Part shown: in pieces, positions 10,220 through 20,583 of the stretch
Position numbering within the stretch: the first letter of the stretch is position 1
Layout of the letters: each line of letters opens with the position of its first letter
From: Leptolyngbya boryana PCC 6306
GTDB taxonomy: Bacteria > Cyanobacteriota > Cyanobacteriia > Leptolyngbyales > Leptolyngbyaceae
NCBI RefSeq assembly: GCF_000353285.1
Contig: NZ_KB731324.1
Location: forward strand, 1,506,577-1,570,576
Direction of reading: 5' to 3'
Length of the DNA: 64,000 nt
The notes under the pieces: model-generated
Database searches by the model: none
What the model was told of the DNA's origin: nothing
Seen by the model: the letters and a program-made list of their open reading frames with translations, nothing else
Made by a program: the position numbers and the translations under genes

Positions 10220-10763
10220 TGATTCAATCTCCTAATGTGTTGGATTGAGTAAACTTCCTGTTTAAATCTGTGAGAATCAGTCGCACCTGGAGAGCAACCG
10301 TCTCATTAAGACTAGCCATAAGAATTAAAGTCTTAAGCTTTTCTGTTAAAGATTTACTTCTTTTGACTATTCTTGCTGAATTAATTAGAGCAGTCTGCTT
10401 GTGCAAAACTTGTGCAATTTTCAGCAGATAAGATACAAACTTAGTTAAGAAATATAAACTGAAACAAAAGCCAGTTTTTGTAAGCTTTCTCAGGATTTCT
10501 GAAGCTTTCTATTTCAAAGTTTAGTCATTAAGAAAAACGAAATTAAACGGCAAAGTGCTTTCAGGGCAGAACTTTCAGCGTCATTTCGTAATGGTTTTTT
10601 ACGAATTTATAGCGAGGTTTCTGTTGGCTTTATCTGGTATTCTGTGTTGACGAAGTTAAGGTCTGTAACGTTTTATCGAACGGATGTCTGTTGAAATCCC
10701 CTTATCTTTTATGATCGAAGGTGCCATTTTTTCAAGTTTTATAAAGTTGGAGGTTTGTATAAC
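10220..10763. promoter_or_regulatory. Divergent control region between cpcB and cpcG
   Basis: 544 bases, clearly AT-rich, between the start codons of cpcB (minus) and cpcG (plus). It must hold both promoters and a long cpcB leader. AT-rich, TATA-like stretches occur on both strands but no pair of -35/-10 hexamers is convincing enough to name. A 60-codon open frame at 10224-10406 on minus ends 4 bases before cpcB; it has no recognisable content. Confidence 0.6.
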
Positions 10764-11516
10764 GTGGCAATTCCTCTCTTAGCCTATTCTCCTACTTGTC
10801 CTAACCAGCGGGTTGATGCATTAGGCGCACCCGATGATGAAGCAATCATTTATTCAACTGATAATCAGTATTCACCCACGGAGATGGGAGATCTGATTAA
10901 TGCGGCGTATCGCCAGATCTTCTTCCATGCTTTTCGATGGGATCGAGAAACCATTCTTGAGTCTCAACTTCGCAATAGACAGATCACGGTGCGTGATTTC
11001 ATTCGCGGACTGTTGCTCTCGAATACCTTTATCGATAGCTTCTATAACAAAAATAGTAACTATCGCTTCGTGGAACACTGTGTCCAGAAAGTTCTGGGAC
11101 GGAAAGTTTACAACGAAGCTGAGAAGATTGCTTGGTCAGCCGTTGTGATGACCAAAGGGGTCAAGGGGTTTGTCGATGACTTGCTGAACAGTGAAGAGTA
11201 CATCGAAAACTTTGGTGAGAACACTGTTCCGTATCATCGCCGTCGGACTCTACCAAGCCGGACATTGGGTGAAACGCCGTTTAACATTACTTCTCCCCGC
11301 TACGATGGTTACTATCGGGCGAAGTTGGGCTTCCCTCAAACGATCTGGCAAGAAGTGGTTCGCAACTTCACGTCTTACGAGAATCGACCCAAAAATGGCG
11401 ATCCTTCGCTGTTCCTCAATATGGCGAGAAGTGTCAACACTCAAGGCGGCAATCCAGGTCGTACTTCTGTGTATGACATTGACATTGAAAAGTCTGTTCC
11501 TTATCGCAAACGCTAA
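10764..11516 (+). CDS. cpcG: Phycobilisome rod-core linker CpcG
   Basis: 250 residues from the GTG at 10764, preceded by TTGGAGG with 11 bases spacing. A TTG at 10755 would add three residues, but the GTG gives the family N-terminus M-A-I-P-L-L. The linker domain (about 10-190) includes [42 protein letters not shown] and [12 protein letters not shown]. There is no CpcD domain, as expected for CpcG, which joins phycocyanin rods to the allophycocyanin core. It is divergent from cpcBA rather than at the end of that operon. Confidence 0.93.
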   Translation: MAIPLLAYSPTCPNQRVDALGAPDDEAIIYSTDNQYSPTEMGDLINAAYRQIFFHAFRWDRETILESQLRNRQITVRDFIRGLLLSNTFIDSFYNKNSNYRFVEHCVQKVLGRKVYNEAEKIAWSAVVMTKGVKGFVDDLLNSEEYIENFGENTVPYHRRRTLPSRTLGETPFNITSPRYDGYYRAKLGFPQTIWQEVVRNFTSYENRPKNGDPSLFLNMARSVNTQGGNPGRTSVYDIDIEKSVPYRKR

Positions 11517-11587
11517 TTAGTCTGCGATCGTCATCCGATTTGGATGCTGAGGAACTTTACTTCATCGTCTAAATCGGATTCATCCAT

Positions 11588-12163
11588 CTATTCGCGAATC
11601 CAGAGCGCCAGCCCGCCGCCACGACCGCGCGCTGCAATTAAATCGTCAGTGATCAAAAAGAATGCAAAGAAAGGCAGTTTAGCGATCGATATCTCTTCAA
11701 ATTCCTGTTCTTTTGCTTCTCCACCTCGAACCGCACCTTTTTTCAGCACGATCGATCCAAACGTCACCTGGATCTGTGTGAATTCAAACGCCAACAAATT
11801 TTTCTTCGTCTGAAATCGGGCAGGTCCCGTAAATTTCAATTGCAATGCGCCAAGCTGTGCCAGATTTCCGATGCGCTCCGCTTCATCTCGCGCAAAAGAA
11901 ATCTGAGCCTTTGCCAATTTCGGCACGTAATAGCCTTTTTTTAACTGAATACCGCCTTGTCGAAGCTTGCGGGTTCCAGTCGCGAAGCAAAGTCGCCACT
12001 GACCAACAAGCTGATCAAAAGAAAATTGCGGTGGATGTTGTTTCGCAAATTTTTCTGCCTGTAAGAGCGCATCCACAACCTGGTTTGCATCCGGTCGGGG
12101 CGTACCGTCTCGAAACGCCTTTGCTGCCTGATTTAGAATCTCAATACTCATAAAACTGCTCAC
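11588..12163 (-). CDS. Conserved hypothetical protein, possibly PAP/fibrillin-like
   Basis: 191 residues (187 from the second ATG at 12151). The visible pattern is an N-terminal helical part (about 1-45), then LVGQWRLCFATGT and alternating beta-type segments to SIAKLPFFAFFLITDDLIAARGRGGGLALW. The VGQWRL...GT entry followed by a beta-barrel-like body resembles plastid-lipid-associated (PAP/fibrillin) proteins, which bind lipophilic molecules at thylakoids or plastoglobules. This is resemblance by eye only. It is convergent with cpcG and divergent from groES. Confidence 0.6.
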   Translation of the reverse strand: MSSFMSIEILNQAAKAFRDGTPRPDANQVVDALLQAEKFAKQHPPQFSFDQLVGQWRLCFATGTRKLRQGGIQLKKGYYVPKLAKAQISFARDEAERIGNLAQLGALQLKFTGPARFQTKKNLLAFEFTQIQVTFGSIVLKKGAVRGGEAKEQEFEEISIAKLPFFAFFLITDDLIAARGRGGGLALWIRE

Positions 12164-12193
12164 CCGTTCGGGAACCCGTACTCATCCAAAAGT

Positions 12194-12221
12194 TGCATCT
12201 AACACCGCACTTCGTTAAATT
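12194..12221 (+). promoter_or_regulatory. Probable sigma-70-type promoter of groESL
   Basis: TTGCAT (12194-12199) and TTAAAT (12216-12221) are spaced by 16 bases and end exactly at the CIRCE operator, so a repressor on CIRCE would cover the transcription start. Assigned from spacing and position. Confidence 0.5.
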
Positions 12222-12247
12222 AGCACTCAGGAGATGAGAGTGCTAAC
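12221..12247 (+). promoter_or_regulatory. CIRCE operator (HrcA binding site)
   Basis: A perfect TTAGCACTC-N9-GAGTGCTAA inverted repeat, 145 bases before groES. This is the consensus operator of the heat-shock repressor HrcA, so groESL is expected to be derepressed on heat or protein-folding stress. Confidence 0.97.
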
Positions 12248-12391
12248 TCAAAGATCCAAATGCCTGTAGACTGGTAAGCGTTGAAAAATTACCCGTACTG
12301 CGGCAACTGGCTGAACCTGTTGTGAAATGGGACATCCAGCTTAACAGTATTTGATCGTTTCGTGTCCATTTAGATTGTTTGGAGAATTTGT

Positions 12392-12703
12392 ATGGCAGCT
12401 GTGTCTCTGAGCGTTTCCACCGTCAAACCGTTGGGCGATCGCGTATTTGTGAAAGTGAGCGAAGCAGAAGAAAAAACTGCTGGCGGAATTATTTTGCCGG
12501 ATAACGCTAAAGAAAAGCCCCAAGTCGGCGAAATCGTTTCGGTTGGAAACGGCAAGCTCAATGAAAAAGGCGAACGTCAACCCATGGAAGTTCAAGTCGG
12601 CAACAAAGTTCTGTACTCGAAGTATGCAGGAACCGACATCAAACTCGGTGGCGACGACTATGTTCTGTTGTCTGAAAAAGACATCTTGGCTGTTGTTTCA
12701 TAA
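12392..12703 (+). CDS. groES: Co-chaperonin GroES
   Basis: 103 residues, normal length. It has the N-terminal [23 protein letters not shown] segment with the mobile loop and the C-terminal [28 protein letters not shown]. The heptameric lid caps the GroEL cage in the cytosol. First gene of the CIRCE-controlled operon, with groEL 100 bases downstream. Start chosen at the ATG after GGAGAATTT. Confidence 0.98.
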   Translation: MAAVSLSVSTVKPLGDRVFVKVSEAEEKTAGGIILPDNAKEKPQVGEIVSVGNGKLNEKGERQPMEVQVGNKVLYSKYAGTDIKLGGDDYVLLSEKDILAVVS

Positions 12704-12734
12704 CGATTCTCGATTTTGGATTGCAGCAATCTAA

Positions 12735-14444
<1,710 letters not shown>

Positions 14445-14464
14445 TCTCAGTCTCTAAACAATTT

Positions 14465-14503
14465 AGCGCGATCGTTTCTGCAAAGGAGCGATCGCGCTTT
14501 TTT
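14465..14503 (+). terminator. Rho-independent terminator of groESL
   Basis: AGCGCGATCG (14465-14474) pairs with CGATCGCGCT (14489-14498) and is followed by a run of T to 14503. The stem contains the HIP1 octamer. Confidence 0.85.
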
Positions 14504-14565
14504 AGCGGAATGTTTAGCGATCGCGTATCCTAAATCAGTAGGAAGCTGCCATCTTTTGAAGAATT

Positions 14566-15747
14566 ATGTTGAAGTCATTAAAGCTTGAGAATTTTCGGGG
14601 GTTTAAATCATTTGAGCTTCAGCAACTAGGAAGAATTAATTTGCTAGTTGGGTCGAATAACAGCGGCAAGACTTCCATATTGGAGGCAATCGATCTTTTG
14701 CAGTCGAGAGCAAACCTTACCTCTCTAAAGAACCAGATGCTGGCACGTGGAGAGCTTTCAATAGGTGAAGATCAAGAAGAGGAAATTACTCTAGATGCAC
14801 AACAAATATTCCACAATTACAGTGCTTCAGAAGATGTTGAATTACTACTCAAAGGTGAGCTTGAAAATGGTTCTCAGTTAATACTGCGGATTGCTGTATG
14901 GTCTGAAAATCTTGAGAAATCATTTTATGTTCACGGTCAAGTCAATGTTCAGGGTGAGACTAAGGGAGAACTTATGTTTCCTAAGCCTGAAGCCTCTAAA
15001 AATCAATCACTTATTACTAAAGAGACATATCCTTTCTTAAGATTTGGTTGGGAATTCCCAAAAAGCCCAAGTAGTATTGGCGTAGATATTGTAGGTATCA
15101 GAGTGTTTCCTGGCTATGCAATATCTATGCGAGAACTTAGAGAATATGTCAGAGAGGATATTCTTTCTACCAAGAGCGCTTACTTTATTAGATCTTCCTC
15201 ACTTACTTCTTATGAAATGACAGAAATATTTAATCGAGTTGTTCTTACTCCTGATGAAGAACTTGTAAATCGAGCCTTACAAGTCATTGAGCCAACTATT
15301 CAACGAATTGCGTCAATGGGCATAAACCTAACTAGACGCAACAATAATCATGGCAACTTCTTTGTTCTCAGATCCGATATTAATCAACGAGTTCCAATTG
15401 GGAACATGGGTGAGGGAATGTGGCGCATGCTAGGGCTTGCGTTGGGATTAATTAATGCTAAAGGTGGCATTTTGCTTGTTGATGATATTGATACAGGATT
15501 GCACTTCAGCACAATGGTTGGAATGTGGAAAATGATTTGGGAAACTGCCAAGCGTTTGGATGTGCAGGTTTTTGCCACGACCCACAATAGCGATTGTTGG
15601 ACAAGTCTCGCTGAAATTGCGCGATCGCAGGATGCTGCAGAACAAGGAATCACAATTCATCGAATCGAGAAAGATAAACAACGCTCGGTTGTCTTTAATG
15701 AACGAAAGATTGTGATTGCGGCTGATCAAGATATTGAGGTTCGTTGA
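14566..15747 (+). CDS. AAA15/OLD-type ATPase, first gene of an ATPase-TOPRIM pair
   Basis: 393 residues. It starts LKLENFRGFKSFEL and has Walker A GSNNSGKT at 29-36, an ABC-like signature region MGEGMWRMLGLALGL near 283-297, Walker B ILLVDDIDTGLH near 304 and the H-loop ATTHNSD near 341. This is the SMC/Rad50-like architecture of AAA15 proteins found in OLD nucleases and the ATPase (AriA) of PARIS. No TOPRIM domain is fused; the next gene supplies one. Codon use is AT-richer than the flanking groEL. An anti-phage role is inference from architecture. Confidence 0.9.
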   Translation: MLKSLKLENFRGFKSFELQQLGRINLLVGSNNSGKTSILEAIDLLQSRANLTSLKNQMLARGELSIGEDQEEEITLDAQQIFHNYSASEDVELLLKGELENGSQLILRIAVWSENLEKSFYVHGQVNVQGETKGELMFPKPEASKNQSLITKETYPFLRFGWEFPKSPSSIGVDIVGIRVFPGYAISMRELREYVREDILSTKSAYFIRSSSLTSYEMTEIFNRVVLTPDEELVNRALQVIEPTIQRIASMGINLTRRNNNHGNFFVLRSDINQRVPIGNMGEGMWRMLGLALGLINAKGGILLVDDIDTGLHFSTMVGMWKMIWETAKRLDVQVFATTHNSDCWTSLAEIARSQDAAEQGITIHRIEKDKQRSVVFNERKIVIAADQDIEVR

Positions 15748-15749
15748 GC

Positions 15750-16415
15750 GTGGCGAAGAAAGTTTTCCCGAAGAAGCTTCTTGTAGAGGGCAACGAAGAT
15801 AAAAGAGTTATTCCTGAACTAATCGAGAAAAATGGTGTGATATGGGTAGATGAGCAGAACCATCCTATTGTTCAAATTCAGGCACTCGATGGGTATGAAA
15901 AGCTCACCGATCCTGACGAATTAGCAGTTCAACTGGATGCGTCTGGATTACAGATACTTGGTATCTTAATTGATGCGGATGAGCAACCTAATTCTCGATG
16001 GCAAAGTATCAGAAATGCTGCTCGTAAAAGTATTCCGGATTTGCCGAGTCAACTTCCAGAAGCTGGACTGATTCATCAAGCTCAGAACTCTATCGGTGAT
16101 CCAATCAAATTTGGAATCTGGCTGATGCCTGACAATCAATTACAAGGGATGCTAGAAACTTTTCTTGCAAACCTCATTGAGGATGATAGACAGGAACTCT
16201 GGCAATATGCTCAGGAAGCGACACAAATTGCCGCCACTAAATCTGCTCCTTTCAAGCTAACGCATACAGATAAAGCTAATTTGTATACCTGGTTAGCTTG
16301 GCAAGCTCCACCGGGAAGACAACTTCATCAGGCAATCCAAGAACGAATTTTGCAGCCACAGCATCCAACAGCACAAGCATTCGTTCGCTGGTTTAAGAAT
16401 TTGTATAACGTTTAA
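15750..16415 (+). CDS. DUF3226 (TOPRIM-fold) protein, partner of the ATPase
   Basis: 221 residues from the GTG at 15750, chosen over the TTG at 15744 because GAGG at 15736-15739 is 10 bases from the GTG. TOPRIM acidic motifs are visible: LLVEGNEDKRVIPEL near the N-terminus and GILIDADEQPNSRW near residue 75. DUF3226 proteins are putative metal-dependent nucleases or effectors. It begins 2 bases after the ATPase stop, so the two are translationally coupled. Separate ATPase plus TOPRIM partner resembles the two-gene layout of PARIS, though there the partner is DUF4435. Six bases after its stop the groEL relic begins. Confidence 0.88.
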   Translation: MAKKVFPKKLLVEGNEDKRVIPELIEKNGVIWVDEQNHPIVQIQALDGYEKLTDPDELAVQLDASGLQILGILIDADEQPNSRWQSIRNAARKSIPDLPSQLPEAGLIHQAQNSIGDPIKFGIWLMPDNQLQGMLETFLANLIEDDRQELWQYAQEATQIAATKSAPFKLTHTDKANLYTWLAWQAPPGRQLHQAIQERILQPQHPTAQAFVRWFKNLYNV

Positions 16416-16420
16416 TTGTG

Positions 16421-16491
16421 ATCGCGGCAATAGTTCTGATAACTGAATGTCTTGCTGTGAATAAGCATGAACCGAAAAATGGCGCTGCGGT
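16421..16491 (+). pseudogene. Relic of a groEL 3' end
   Basis: Bases 16421-16491 align without gaps to groEL 14331-14401. By eye 53 of the first 70 positions match, with the first ten identical. In frame it reads IAAIVLITECLAVNKHEPK against [19 protein letters not shown] in GroEL. Changes are both synonymous and non-synonymous and no upstream groEL sequence precedes it, so it is non-functional. It is followed, as is the true groEL, by a GCGATCGCGC palindrome plus T-run. It marks either the displaced 3' end left by insertion of the ATPase-DUF3226 cassette or the remains of a second groEL. Confidence 0.8.
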
Positions 16492-16500
16492 TAGTCCATC

Positions 16501-16520
16501 AGCGCGATCGCGCTTTTTTT
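16501..16520 (+). terminator. Palindrome with T-run after the ATPase-DUF3226 pair
   Basis: AGCGCGATCGCGCT (16501-16514) is a perfect palindrome containing HIP1, followed by seven T. It matches the right half of the groESL terminator and lies just past the groEL relic, so it may be the relic's original terminator now serving the cassette. Confidence 0.6.
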
Positions 16521-16591
16521 GAATTCAGGAAATTGCTCCAGCGGTGGTGTATTTAACGGAACCACCAGAATGCAAAAAACTGAGCTATTTT

Positions 16592-17086
16592 ATGCGATCG
16601 AATATTGCTCGATTGGGTTTAGGAATTGTTGCTTTATCTATTTTCTCAGCCGTTCCAGCCAGCGCCGCCAATGTTGAAATGCGAGTCCTTACAGCAAACG
16701 ATACTGGCGCGATCTGTCCTGATAAGGTGACGTTGACAGAAACTCCGCGACCCTATCGTGAGGGAGGTTATACGATCGATGGGTCAGCAAACCTCAAGGC
16801 GATCGCAGAGAACATGACGATCGCTGCGACTGATGATTATAGTGTCACTTGGGTCGGCAAACTCAAACCTAAGTACAGCAAATGCACCGCAACGGCTGGC
16901 ATCACTCGTATTGGCAATGAAGCTTATCAAGGACATTCTTATCTGCGCCTCCGCTTCATGAATGGAAAGGTTTACCTGATCCTTGATATGACTGGACAGG
17001 CAGATGCCAACGACTTCACAACGGTGATCTTGCAGAAATCAGTGCGAAATGGCAATCCAACCTGGAGTTGGGGAGGAACCGACTAA
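16592..17086 (+). CDS. Exported protein of unknown function
   Basis: 164 residues from the ATG at 16592; a longer frame from 16544 puts 16 charged residues before the signal peptide and is unlikely. The N-terminus is a signal peptide: RSNIARLGLGIVALSIF then a probable cleavage at ASA-AN. The mature part has two cysteines (AICPD and SKCTA) that could form a disulfide, is beta-rich and ends WSWGGTD. I do not recognise a domain. It stands alone, convergent with the EamA transporter. Confidence 0.7.
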   Translation: MRSNIARLGLGIVALSIFSAVPASAANVEMRVLTANDTGAICPDKVTLTETPRPYREGGYTIDGSANLKAIAENMTIAATDDYSVTWVGKLKPKYSKCTATAGITRIGNEAYQGHSYLRLRFMNGKVYLILDMTGQADANDFTTVILQKSVRNGNPTWSWGGTD

Positions 17087-17137
17087 AGCGGAAATAAAGC
17101 GCGATCGAACTTTAACGTAAGAGAACCAGACAACTTT

Positions 17138-18001
17138 TTAGAACAACGTCAACACAATTACGCCGAATACCATAATTGCGGCTCCACCGAGCCGCTCTTT
17201 TAAACCTGTTTCTCGAAATAGGAAATGCCCAAACAGTACACTGATGAGCGCACTCATGCGTTTAATCGCAATGACTTGCGTGACTAACGTATAGGTTACG
17301 GCAATCATTTGAAACGTAATTGCGATCGCATGAAAGAACCCAATCAACATCAGCGGCTGCAAATTTGGCAAAATCTGCTTGAACTTGTGGCGGGAATTGA
17401 ACAGCGCGATCGGAAACATGCCGACTGCTAAATAAGCATAAAGTGCTGTTGACCAAAAGAGCGGGGAGGAATTGACGACTCCAACCTTATCGAAATTAGA
17501 CGTAATACTCCAGATGAAGGCAACCATCAACATAAATCGGCTGCCTTTATTTTTCAGCAATGCTTTCAAGGGTGCAAAGTAGCCTTTCTTGCGCTCGCGT
17601 AAGTTCAAAACATAAGAGCCAATTACGATCAGAGCAATTCCGATCGCATCAGCAAAGGTTGGATTTTCCTGCACAATTAACGGCGACGTGACCAGCAAGA
17701 ATAATGGAGTCAGCGTCACTAATGGAACCGTTAGCGATAAATCTGCGATTTGAATTGCGCGAATGTAAAGCGTAAAAGAAATGACATTCAACGTTCCACC
17801 AATCAGCAATGCAACCCAAAATCCAGGCTCAACTTTTGGGATACCAGCCGCAAATAGTAAGGGAATCAGAAAAAGAACAGCAAAGATATTGGCAGTCCAA
17901 GCCACGATGTAAACATCTAAGTTTCTCAGACTGTATTTACTCGAAACATCCTTCAAAGACTCAAAAAAAGCCGTTAGAATTGCAAATGCCAACCAAATCA
18001 T
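17138..18001 (-). CDS. EamA (DMT superfamily) transporter
   Basis: 287 residues from the ATG at 18001, which places the first membrane helix at the N-terminus (MIWLAFAILTAFFESL); the frame continues upstream to 18097 but the extra residues are hydrophilic and lie inside miaE. About ten hydrophobic segments in two EamA repeats (roughly 1-125 and 150-285) are visible, with SLTVPLVTLTPLFLLVTSPL and AIKRMSALISVLFGH at the repeat signatures. Substrate cannot be told. Its start codon shares two bases with the divergent miaE start. Confidence 0.85.
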   Translation of the reverse strand: MIWLAFAILTAFFESLKDVSSKYSLRNLDVYIVAWTANIFAVLFLIPLLFAAGIPKVEPGFWVALLIGGTLNVISFTLYIRAIQIADLSLTVPLVTLTPLFLLVTSPLIVQENPTFADAIGIALIVIGSYVLNLRERKKGYFAPLKALLKNKGSRFMLMVAFIWSITSNFDKVGVVNSSPLFWSTALYAYLAVGMFPIALFNSRHKFKQILPNLQPLMLIGFFHAIAITFQMIAVTYTLVTQVIAIKRMSALISVLFGHFLFRETGLKERLGGAAIMVFGVIVLTLF

Positions 18002-18608
18002 GAGAGTTTCCGTGGTTTCTTCTTTGCCGACGATTCGCTTTTTGCAACAGCCGACGAGTTCTGCTTGGGTCGAGCAAGCCTTGGCTAATCTAAACACAAT
18101 TTTGCTAGATCATTCTCACTGCGAGCGGAAAGCGGCTGGAGTTGCGTTGAATTTAATGTTTCGCTATCCTTCCAGTGCAAAATTAGTGCGGATGCTAACC
18201 GCGATCGCTCAAGAAGAACTCGAACACTTTGAGCAAGTCAACCAAATTTTAGAGCGTCGCAACATTCCGCTTGCATCGCTTGCACCGCCGCCTTATGGTG
18301 CAAGTTTGAACAAACAAATTCGTCGCGAAGAACCCGATCGCATGTTAGATTCTCTCTTGGTTTCTGGCTTGATCGAAGCTCGGAGTCATGAGCGGTTGGG
18401 ACTTCTCGCCACGCATTGCGAGGATCAAGAATTAGCGAAATTTTATCGAGCCTTGATGGCTTCTGAAGCTCGACATTATGGGGTGTATTGGACGTTAGCG
18501 GATACTTACTTTGAGCGATCGCTGATCACTCAACGCCTCGAAGAACTCGGAGCCATCGAAAGCCAAATTCTCTCGACGTTATACCCCCAGCCCAGAATTC
18601 ATAGCTAA
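18000..18608 (+). CDS. miaE: tRNA-(ms2io6A)-hydroxylase MiaE
   Basis: 202 residues. It is a ferritin-like diiron oxygenase that hydroxylates the isopentenyl group of 2-methylthio-N6-isopentenyladenosine at tRNA position 37. Diiron ligand segments are in order: HCERKAAGVALN, EELEHFEQV, EARSHERLGLL and SEARHYGVYW. The N-terminal part before FLQQPTS is short and variable in the family. The ATG overlaps the EamA start on the other strand. Its stop overlaps the next gene's ATG (TAATG), so the two are one operon. Confidence 0.93.
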   Translation: MRVSVVSSLPTIRFLQQPTSSAWVEQALANLNTILLDHSHCERKAAGVALNLMFRYPSSAKLVRMLTAIAQEELEHFEQVNQILERRNIPLASLAPPPYGASLNKQIRREEPDRMLDSLLVSGLIEARSHERLGLLATHCEDQELAKFYRALMASEARHYGVYWTLADTYFERSLITQRLEELGAIESQILSTLYPQPRIHS

Positions 18609-19105
18609 TGCAGTATCGAGACTTTCTGATTCGAGCTTGGCAGCCGCACGATCGCATGGCTGCTTTCAACCTGATTGGCTCAGTGTTGGCAGAGTATGGA
18701 CTGATTCAGGAACCCGAAGGAGCCGATCTCGATGTCTTAGAAGTCGAAACTTTTTATCAGAGTGGCGAATTCTGGGTCGTTGAGCGCAATCTTCAACTGG
18801 TGGGAACGGCAGCTTATTATCCAATTTCTAGAGGCAAAAATGCGGTTGAAATTCGCAAAATGTACTTGCGACCCGAAGCGCGAGGAGTGGGATTAGGAAA
18901 GTTTTTATTGAGCGAATTGGAAAACGCGATCGCTCAAAAAGGCTTTGAACAAATTTGGATCGAAACCGCGAGTGTTTTAAAAGAAGCCGTTCAACTCTAC
19001 GAAAAAAATGGTTATCAACCCGCAACAGGTGTTGAAACTGCCCGATGCGATCGAGTGTATGTCAAATACCTGACTGAGAATCAACCTGCCTTCCTTGAGT
19101 TGTAA
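18608..19105 (+). CDS. GNAT family N-acetyltransferase
   Basis: 165 residues. The acetyl-CoA binding loop is RPEARGVGLGKFLL near 97-110, preceded by the beta-strand VEIRKMYL and followed by IWIETASVLKEAVQLYEKNGY, the order of motifs A and B in GNAT enzymes. The acceptor is unknown. Coupled to miaE by a one-base overlap. Confidence 0.9.
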   Translation: MQYRDFLIRAWQPHDRMAAFNLIGSVLAEYGLIQEPEGADLDVLEVETFYQSGEFWVVERNLQLVGTAAYYPISRGKNAVEIRKMYLRPEARGVGLGKFLLSELENAIAQKGFEQIWIETASVLKEAVQLYEKNGYQPATGVETARCDRVYVKYLTENQPAFLEL

Positions 19106-19117
19106 ATGTCAAAACCA

Positions 19118-19140
19118 CTTCCCACTCCCCACTCCCCACC
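19118..19140. repeat. C-rich short tandem repeat
   Basis: Three adjoining copies of CCCACTC-type heptamers after the acetyltransferase gene. It is the complement of the G-rich repeat at 7060-7080 and belongs to the same short tandem repeat class. Confidence 0.6.
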
Positions 19141-19266
19141 AAATTCAGGATCGCCCTACGTCAAAAAATCCATCCCCCCTCCCGTAATGAAGTTTAAAAA
19201 ATCAGACTCACATACGACCAGAGCAGCTAAACTCGATTAGTTTGCTCGTGTTAGGGGTGAGAAATT

Positions 19267-20412
19267 GTGGGACTTGGCAAGTGGGTCGGATTTCTAGCAT
19301 TAGCGATTTCCCTCTATGTGCTGTGGGAGATGCGACAGGTTTTACTGCTCGTCTATGCAGCAGTTGTGTTTGCGACCGCATTAAATAGTTTTGTCAATAC
19401 ATTGCAGCGCTTCAAAATCAAGCGAGGCGGAGCTGTTCTCATTGCAATTGTGACCTTATTGACTGCGGCGATCTTTTTCGTCGCGCTGATTGTGCCGCCG
19501 TTTATTGCACAGTTCCAGCAGTTAGTAGAAATTGTGCCCCGGGGACTCGATCGCGTTCAGATCTGGGCGCAACAAATGCAGAACACGCTTCCTGGAGGAA
19601 TGGCGCAATATATCCCGGATGTAGAAGATTTGATCCGTCAGGGTCAACCGCTTGTAGCGCGGTTACTCAGTAACTTCTTTTCATTCTTCTCGAACACATT
19701 CAACGTTCTGTTGAATATTCTATTGATCTTGATTCTGACCGTTATGTTGCTGATTGATCCTCAATCCTATCGACGAGGATTCATCGCACTATTTCCGTCG
19801 TTTTATCGGAGACGGGCAGATCAAATTCTGGCAATGTGCGAAGTTTCATTGGTCAATTGGGTAATTGGGATCATGATCAATATGATTGTGATCGGTCTAG
19901 TCAGCGGAATCGCACTGCTGATTTTAGGTGTACCGCTGGTATTAGCCAATGCGCTTTTAGCCGGATTGTTGGAAGCAATTCCGAATGTGGGTCCTGTTTT
20001 AAGTGTGATTCCACCAATGGCAGTGGCATTACTCGATGCGCCCTGGAAAGCCGTTGCCGTGCTAGTACTGTACATTGTGATTCAGCAATTAGAGCAGTAT
20101 TTACTCGTTCCGTTTGTGATGTCGCGTCAGGTGGCAATTTTACCTGCGGTAACGTTGATGTCACAAGTTGTATTCACGGTTTTCTTTGGCTTTCTTGGCT
20201 TGTTTTTAGCCATTCCGCTTGTGATTGTGGGTCAGATTTGGGTGCGTGAGGCATTAGTGCGGGACATCCTCGATCGCTGGCGCAAAGACGAAATCGAAGC
20301 AGAACTGCTCGAACCCACCCCCCCAGAATTACAAAAGCTGCCAGCAGCCACACCAATCCACAGCTCGACTGTACCAAAAGATGAACCGCCGAGCGAGTCT
20401 CAAGAGGAGTAG
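19267..20412 (+). CDS. AI-2E family transporter (PerM/TqsA-like)
   Basis: 381 residues from a GTG start. Seven to eight membrane helices are visible, including the N-terminal pair (about 5-80) and the C-terminal block AIPNVGPVLSVIPPMAVALL plus GFLGLFLAIPLVIV, the signature of the AI-2E transporter family. The middle holds an amphipathic stretch with FFSNTFNVLLNILLILIL. The last 50 residues are charged and proline-rich, cytosolic. Despite the name, most family members export unknown small molecules or act in ion transport. Confidence 0.9.
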   Translation: MGLGKWVGFLALAISLYVLWEMRQVLLLVYAAVVFATALNSFVNTLQRFKIKRGGAVLIAIVTLLTAAIFFVALIVPPFIAQFQQLVEIVPRGLDRVQIWAQQMQNTLPGGMAQYIPDVEDLIRQGQPLVARLLSNFFSFFSNTFNVLLNILLILILTVMLLIDPQSYRRGFIALFPSFYRRRADQILAMCEVSLVNWVIGIMINMIVIGLVSGIALLILGVPLVLANALLAGLLEAIPNVGPVLSVIPPMAVALLDAPWKAVAVLVLYIVIQQLEQYLLVPFVMSRQVAILPAVTLMSQVVFTVFFGFLGLFLAIPLVIVGQIWVREALVRDILDRWRKDEIEAELLEPTPPELQKLPAATPIHSSTVPKDEPPSESQEE

Positions 20413-20432
20413 TTGACTGCAATCTTGCGAAG

Positions 20433-20487
20433 TGGAGGAATAGGGCAAACCCAGGCACAGAAAGCTCCCTATTCCCCCACTCCTCCA
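20433..20487. terminator. Inverted repeat between convergent genes
   Basis: TGGAGGAATAGGG (20433-20445) faces CCCTATTCCCCCACTCCTCCA (20467-20487), pairing in two blocks around an extra C-rich insert. It lies just after the AI-2E transporter and before the end of the convergent protease-like gene and may terminate transcription from the left. Confidence 0.4.
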
Positions 20488-20583
20488 TCTCCCTATCGGT
20501 TCTGTTGAGTGGCGGCAAGTATGACTGAAACGAAGCGAGGAGAATTTTTTGCCGCTCTAACAGAATGGTTAGCTGGCTAGCCA

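Noticed and set aside
10224-10406. 60-codon open frame just before cpcB on minus
   Set aside because: It lies in the long AT-rich cpcB leader, has no recognisable content and no clear ribosome site; a leader peptide cannot be excluded but is unsupported.
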